Assembly: GCA_963835535.1 (NCBI GenBank)
Contig: CAWIFL010000003.1
Span: 124,001-188,000 of the forward strand
Length of the DNA: 64,000 nucleotides
Origin: Fen-1245 sp963835535
GTDB lineage: Bacteria > Gemmatimonadota > Gemmatimonadetes > Gemmatimonadales > JACORV01
Reading direction: 5' to 3'
A program made the translations under genes and the position numbers. Position 1 is the stretch's first letter; each line of letters starts with the position of its first letter. Below the pieces are notes generated by a model, which had not been told where the DNA came from, did not search any database, and saw only the letters and a program-made list of their open reading frames with translations. This document shows, one piece after another, positions 61,456-64,000 of this stretch.

Positions 61456-61675
61456 GTCGCCTCGAGCGCCGAACGTGCGTAGGTTGGCGATAAACAATAA
61501 CATACGTGGCAATCGGCGTGCCAGCCGAGAGCTGCCACTCTGGCAAGCACCTGTCTCATATCCTGACCTCTGTGGTCCGCTGGCAACTTGCCGACTGGCA
61601 ACGGACAACTCTTTGCCAACGAAGGACCACTAAGGACCAGATGAGACGCCGTCGCGTTGAATCGCAGCCGTCCCG
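61456..61675. promoter_or_regulatory. Divergent control region of grpE and the sigma-factor gene, with TGGCAA/TTGCCA words
   Basis: 220 bases without a gene. They contain about eight copies of TGGCAA or its complement (61507, 61519, 61533, 61541, 61581, 61588, 61596, 61613) in mixed orientation, some forming short palindromes. No CIRCE element is visible. Confidence 0.4.
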
Positions 61676-62236
61676 GTGAATGCCGTCGCGGCTTCCGACC
61701 TCCCGGCCTCACCGGACCGGGCGCTGGCCGAGCAGGTCCTGGCCGGCGACGAGGGCGCGTTCCGCCAGCTGTACCGGCGGCACACGCCCCGGCTGCTGCA
61801 GCTCGCGCTGCGGCTCCTGGGCGGCGCGGAGGCGGACGCGGAGGACGTGGTGCAGGACACCTGGATCAAGGCGGTCGAGAAGCTGGACACGTTCCGGTGG
61901 GAGTCCGCGTTCGGCACGTGGCTCCACGCCATCGCCCTCAACGTCTCCCGCGAGGCGGTGCGGAAGCGGGGGCGGCGCCAGGAGACGCCATTCCCGGAGC
62001 AGATGGAGCCGGCCGCGCCGGCGCCGTTCGAGCGGGTCGAAGTGATGGACCTGGAGCGGGCCATCGCACAGCTCCCCGATGGGTATCGGACGGTGCTGGT
62101 GCTGCACGACGTCGAGGGCTTCACGCACGAGGAGATCGCGGAGCAGCTGGGCATCGCCGCCGGCACGACGAAGTCACAGCTCTTCTGGGCGCGGCGGGCG
62201 GTGCGCGCGCAGCTCGCTCCGGTGAAAGGTGGATGA
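61676..62236 (+). CDS. ECF RNA polymerase sigma factor
   Basis: 186 residues from GTG 61676. Region 2 (FRQLYRRHTPRLLQLALRLL, EDVVQDTWIKAVEKLDTFRW) and region 4 (LPDGYRTVLVLHDVEGFTHE, EIAEQLGIAAGTTKSQLFWA) are intact. Sigma-70 ECF type. Followed after one base by a membrane protein that is probably its partner. Confidence 0.93.
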   Translation: MNAVAASDLPASPDRALAEQVLAGDEGAFRQLYRRHTPRLLQLALRLLGGAEADAEDVVQDTWIKAVEKLDTFRWESAFGTWLHAIALNVSREAVRKRGRRQETPFPEQMEPAAPAPFERVEVMDLERAIAQLPDGYRTVLVLHDVEGFTHEEIAEQLGIAAGTTKSQLFWARRAVRAQLAPVKGG

Positions 62237-62237
62237 C

Positions 62238-62805
62238 ATGACCGGTTCCGACGATTTGACCCCGGGCGAGAAGCGGGCCTTCGAGGCGCTGCCCAAGGAG
62301 CGCGCGGCGCGCGCCGAGCTGGAGGATCGCGTGGTGGCGGCGCTGCAGCGGCGCGGCCTGCTGGCGATCCCGCTGGGGACCGCGGCCGGCCGGCGGCGGC
62401 ACGTCACACCCTGGCTGGTGGGCGCCGCCGCGGCGGCCCTCGCCTTGTTCGTGGGCGGGTTCGCGGCGGGCCAGTACTTCGGGGCGCGCAGCGGCGCGGC
62501 GGCGGTCCTTTCCGGGGTGCAGGCATCCGGCGCCTCCGCGGCCCAGGTCGCGGCGCACGCCGAACGCGCCGGCACGATGTACGTGGCGGCGCTGGTCGCG
62601 CTGAACCAGCTCACCGATTCGGCCGACGCGCCGACGCGTGCCAGGGCGAAGCAGGCGGCCCTCGACGGCGCTGGGTGCGGCGGCGGAGGAAGTGGCGCAC
62701 CTGGCGCCGAACGACCCGCTCGCCGCCGCGGTGCTGCGGGGCATGAACGAACGGAGCAGAGAGCAGGGGCCGGCGCCGTCCTCCCGGTCCGTGGTGTGGT
62801 TCTAA
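62238..62805 (+). pseudogene. Membrane protein next to the sigma factor, candidate anti-sigma factor, frameshifted
   Basis: Starts ATG 62238. An acidic/basic cytoplasmic N-terminus (1-50), one transmembrane helix (TPWLVGAAAAALALFVGGF, near 62-80), then a periplasmic helical region. Near 62666 the frame is shifted by one base. The second frame continues LGAAAEEVAHLAPNDPLAA and ends SVVWF at TAA 62803-62805. Position and topology suggest an anti-sigma factor, though no zinc motif (HxxxCxxC) is present. The frameshift lies in GACGGCGCTGGG and may be a sequencing error. Confidence 0.65.
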
Positions 62806-62822
62806 CCTCGGGAGGAACGACC

Positions 62823-63930
62823 GTGAAACGTCTGGCGATGGTGGTAGGGATGCTGGCCCTCGGGGCCGTGTCGGCGGCGGCGCAACAGGACACCAGCCGC
62901 GTGAGCATCCAGCGCCTCGTACAGCGCGAGCGCTCAGGAGGGCTGGCTGGGGATGGGGATCTCGTGCAGCCAATGCTCGCTCTACGACTGGAGCCGGGCG
63001 GCGAGGCGCGGCTTCACCGTGAGCTCGGGCGTCAGCCGCCGCTGGACGTTCCGCGAGCCCCCCGTCGTCTTCTCGGTGGAGGCGAACGGACCGGCCGACA
63101 AGGCGGGCCTCCGGACCGGCGACACGCTGGTGAGCATCGACGGATACCCGATCACCTCCGTGGAGGGGGGAGAGCGTTTCGCGAGCGTCAATCCTGGCCA
63201 GACGGTCCAGCTCCGCTACCGGCGGGACGGCCAGGAGAAGGATGCGCGGGTCACGGCTGGCGCCCGGCCGCGCTCGGCCGAGCTGGCGATGCAGGACAGC
63301 ATCCGGGCCCTGGCGCGCGCCCAGGCACGGCAGCAGGAGCAGATGCAGCGCGAGATGGAGCGCTCGCGCGCGGCGCAGCAGCGGGCGCTGGAGCAGTCGC
63401 AGGCGGCGCTGGAGCGGCAGCGCGAGTACATGGAGCGCGCGATGGAGCAGCTGCAGCAGGTCGAGGGGCGATTCTCCGATTCGACGCGGCAGGAGTCGGT
63501 CCAGCGGACAAAGGCGATGCTCGACAGCGCGGTGGCGCGGTGGCGCGTCGCCGAGTCGCTGTACGCGCAGGTGCCGCCCCCGGTGGCGCCCATGGCGCCG
63601 ATGACCCCAATGGCGCCCATGGCGCCCATGGCCCCCATGGCGCCGATGGCCCCCATGGCGCCAATGGCCCCGCTCGCGCCACTCACCTACGCCGAGCACC
63701 GCCGCTTCGGCGCGCTACGCTACTCCGGCCAGATCGGCGACGTCGTCATCGAGGCGCGCAGCCCCTATGCGGCGACCGCGACGGAAGTGTCAGACAGCGA
63801 AGTGGTGGTGACGTCGCGGGATCTCAGCGTGCGCATCGCCCTCCGGCCGCGTGCGGCGCCGGCGCCGCGCCCCGCCCGCACGCCCAAGGCCGCGCCTGCG
63901 CCGCAGCCCGCCCGGCCGCCGGAGAACTAG
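62823..63930 (+). pseudogene. Secreted PDZ-domain protein with Met-Ala-Pro repeats, frameshifted near its start
   Basis: GTG 62823 begins a signal peptide (MKRLAMVVGMLALGAVSAAA). Near 62940 the frame shifts by one base, then continues GWLGMGISCSQCSLYDW into a PDZ domain (FSVEANGPADKAGLRTGDTL, VSIDGYPITSVEGGERF). A Gln/Glu/Arg-rich coiled coil of about 90 residues and a run of MAP repeats follow, then a beta-rich and Pro/Ala-rich end. Exported, perhaps an adaptor for envelope proteolysis. It is 18 bases downstream of the candidate anti-sigma gene and could belong to the same regulon. Confidence 0.7.
63592..63672 (+). repeat. Tandem ATGGCGCCC-type codon repeat
   Basis: Nine-base units encoding Met-Ala-Pro repeated about nine times inside the PDZ protein, with small variations (ATGACCCCA, ATGGCCCCC). 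Prone to length change by slippage. Confidence 0.85.
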
Positions 63931-64000
63931 CCCGCGCGGACCAGCTCGGCCAGGCGCAGCACCGTGTTCCAGTTGCGCGCGGTGCCGCGCGTGCCGAGAT
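63927..64000 (-). CDS. C-terminal fragment of an unidentified protein
   Basis: A minus-strand frame enters from the right edge and ends at TAG (63929-63927), giving 23 residues with LGTRGTARNWNTVLRLAELV just before the end. It overlaps the PDZ gene stop tail-to-tail. Too short to identify. Confidence 0.5.
   Translation of the reverse strand, partial: LGTRGTARNWNTVLRLAELVRAG

Noticed and set aside
61456..61675. CIRCE element upstream of grpE
   Set aside because: TTAGCACTC-N9-GAGTGCTAA or a near match is not present.

Overview
The window is high-GC DNA throughout, with GC-rich codon third positions, many GTG/TTG starts and tightly overlapping genes. It looks like a chromosomal segment of a soil or sediment bacterium. 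My best guess at phylum is Gemmatimonadota. This rests on the general gene style (peptidase/TolB/barrel fusion proteins, BshB1, MacB-type efflux operons, four-helix-bundle genes, a chromosomal integron) and is inference, because no rRNA or universal marker is present.

Left part (1-33.9 kb), ordinary chromosome. It holds a decayed cell-surface region (barrel protein, lipoprotein, 5'-truncated subtilase), then comM, a frameshifted glycosyltransferase, an amino-acid permease, a 1018-residue peptidase/propeller/barrel protein, a 1238-residue NtrY-like histidine kinase, and creatininase with a secreted partner. A tolC-macA-macB-permease-permease export operon follows behind a perfect 14-bp palindrome. 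Next come bshB1, a four-helix-bundle gene nested in a repeat hairpin, cysteine desulfurase-mnmA (tRNA 2-thiolation), a frameshifted sixA, a small CuA-type cupredoxin, rocD, a DHFR-like reductase, a Tat-exported protein, a serine hydrolase and a ClC channel with CBS domains.

Centre (33.9-43.6 kb), a sedentary chromosomal integron. The integrase has every catalytic residue at IntI1 spacing and is followed by an attI region and nine recognisable attC sites. intI points the same way as the cassettes, the reverse of the textbook layout. Cassettes carry small membrane proteins, a lipoprotein, three toxin-antitoxin modules (RelE/Phd-like, BrnT/BrnA-like, DUF433/DUF5615-like) and one apparently empty unit. 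Most cassette genes use the TAA inside the attC R'' box as their stop codon. Two transposons have entered. An IS1595-family element with a DUF3800 passenger sits inside an attC R' box with a perfect 8-bp duplication and regenerates the box on both sides. An IS481-family element clips the end of an antitoxin gene. The attC sites are nearly identical near intI and decayed at the distal end.

Right part (43.7-64 kb), chromosome again. It has small stress and regulatory genes (DoxX-like, DUF1801, glyoxalase, AHSA1 with an ArsR repressor, DinB-like), a cysteine synthase-like enzyme, and a second DHFR-like protein. A six-gene operon on the minus strand encodes response regulator, sensor kinase, TolC, adaptor, RND pump and PepSY protein. 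dnaJ-grpE, an ECF sigma factor with a membrane protein, and a PDZ protein close the window.

At least four genes carry single-base frameshifts, mostly in G/C-rich stretches, so assembly indels should be kept in mind when reading gene calls.
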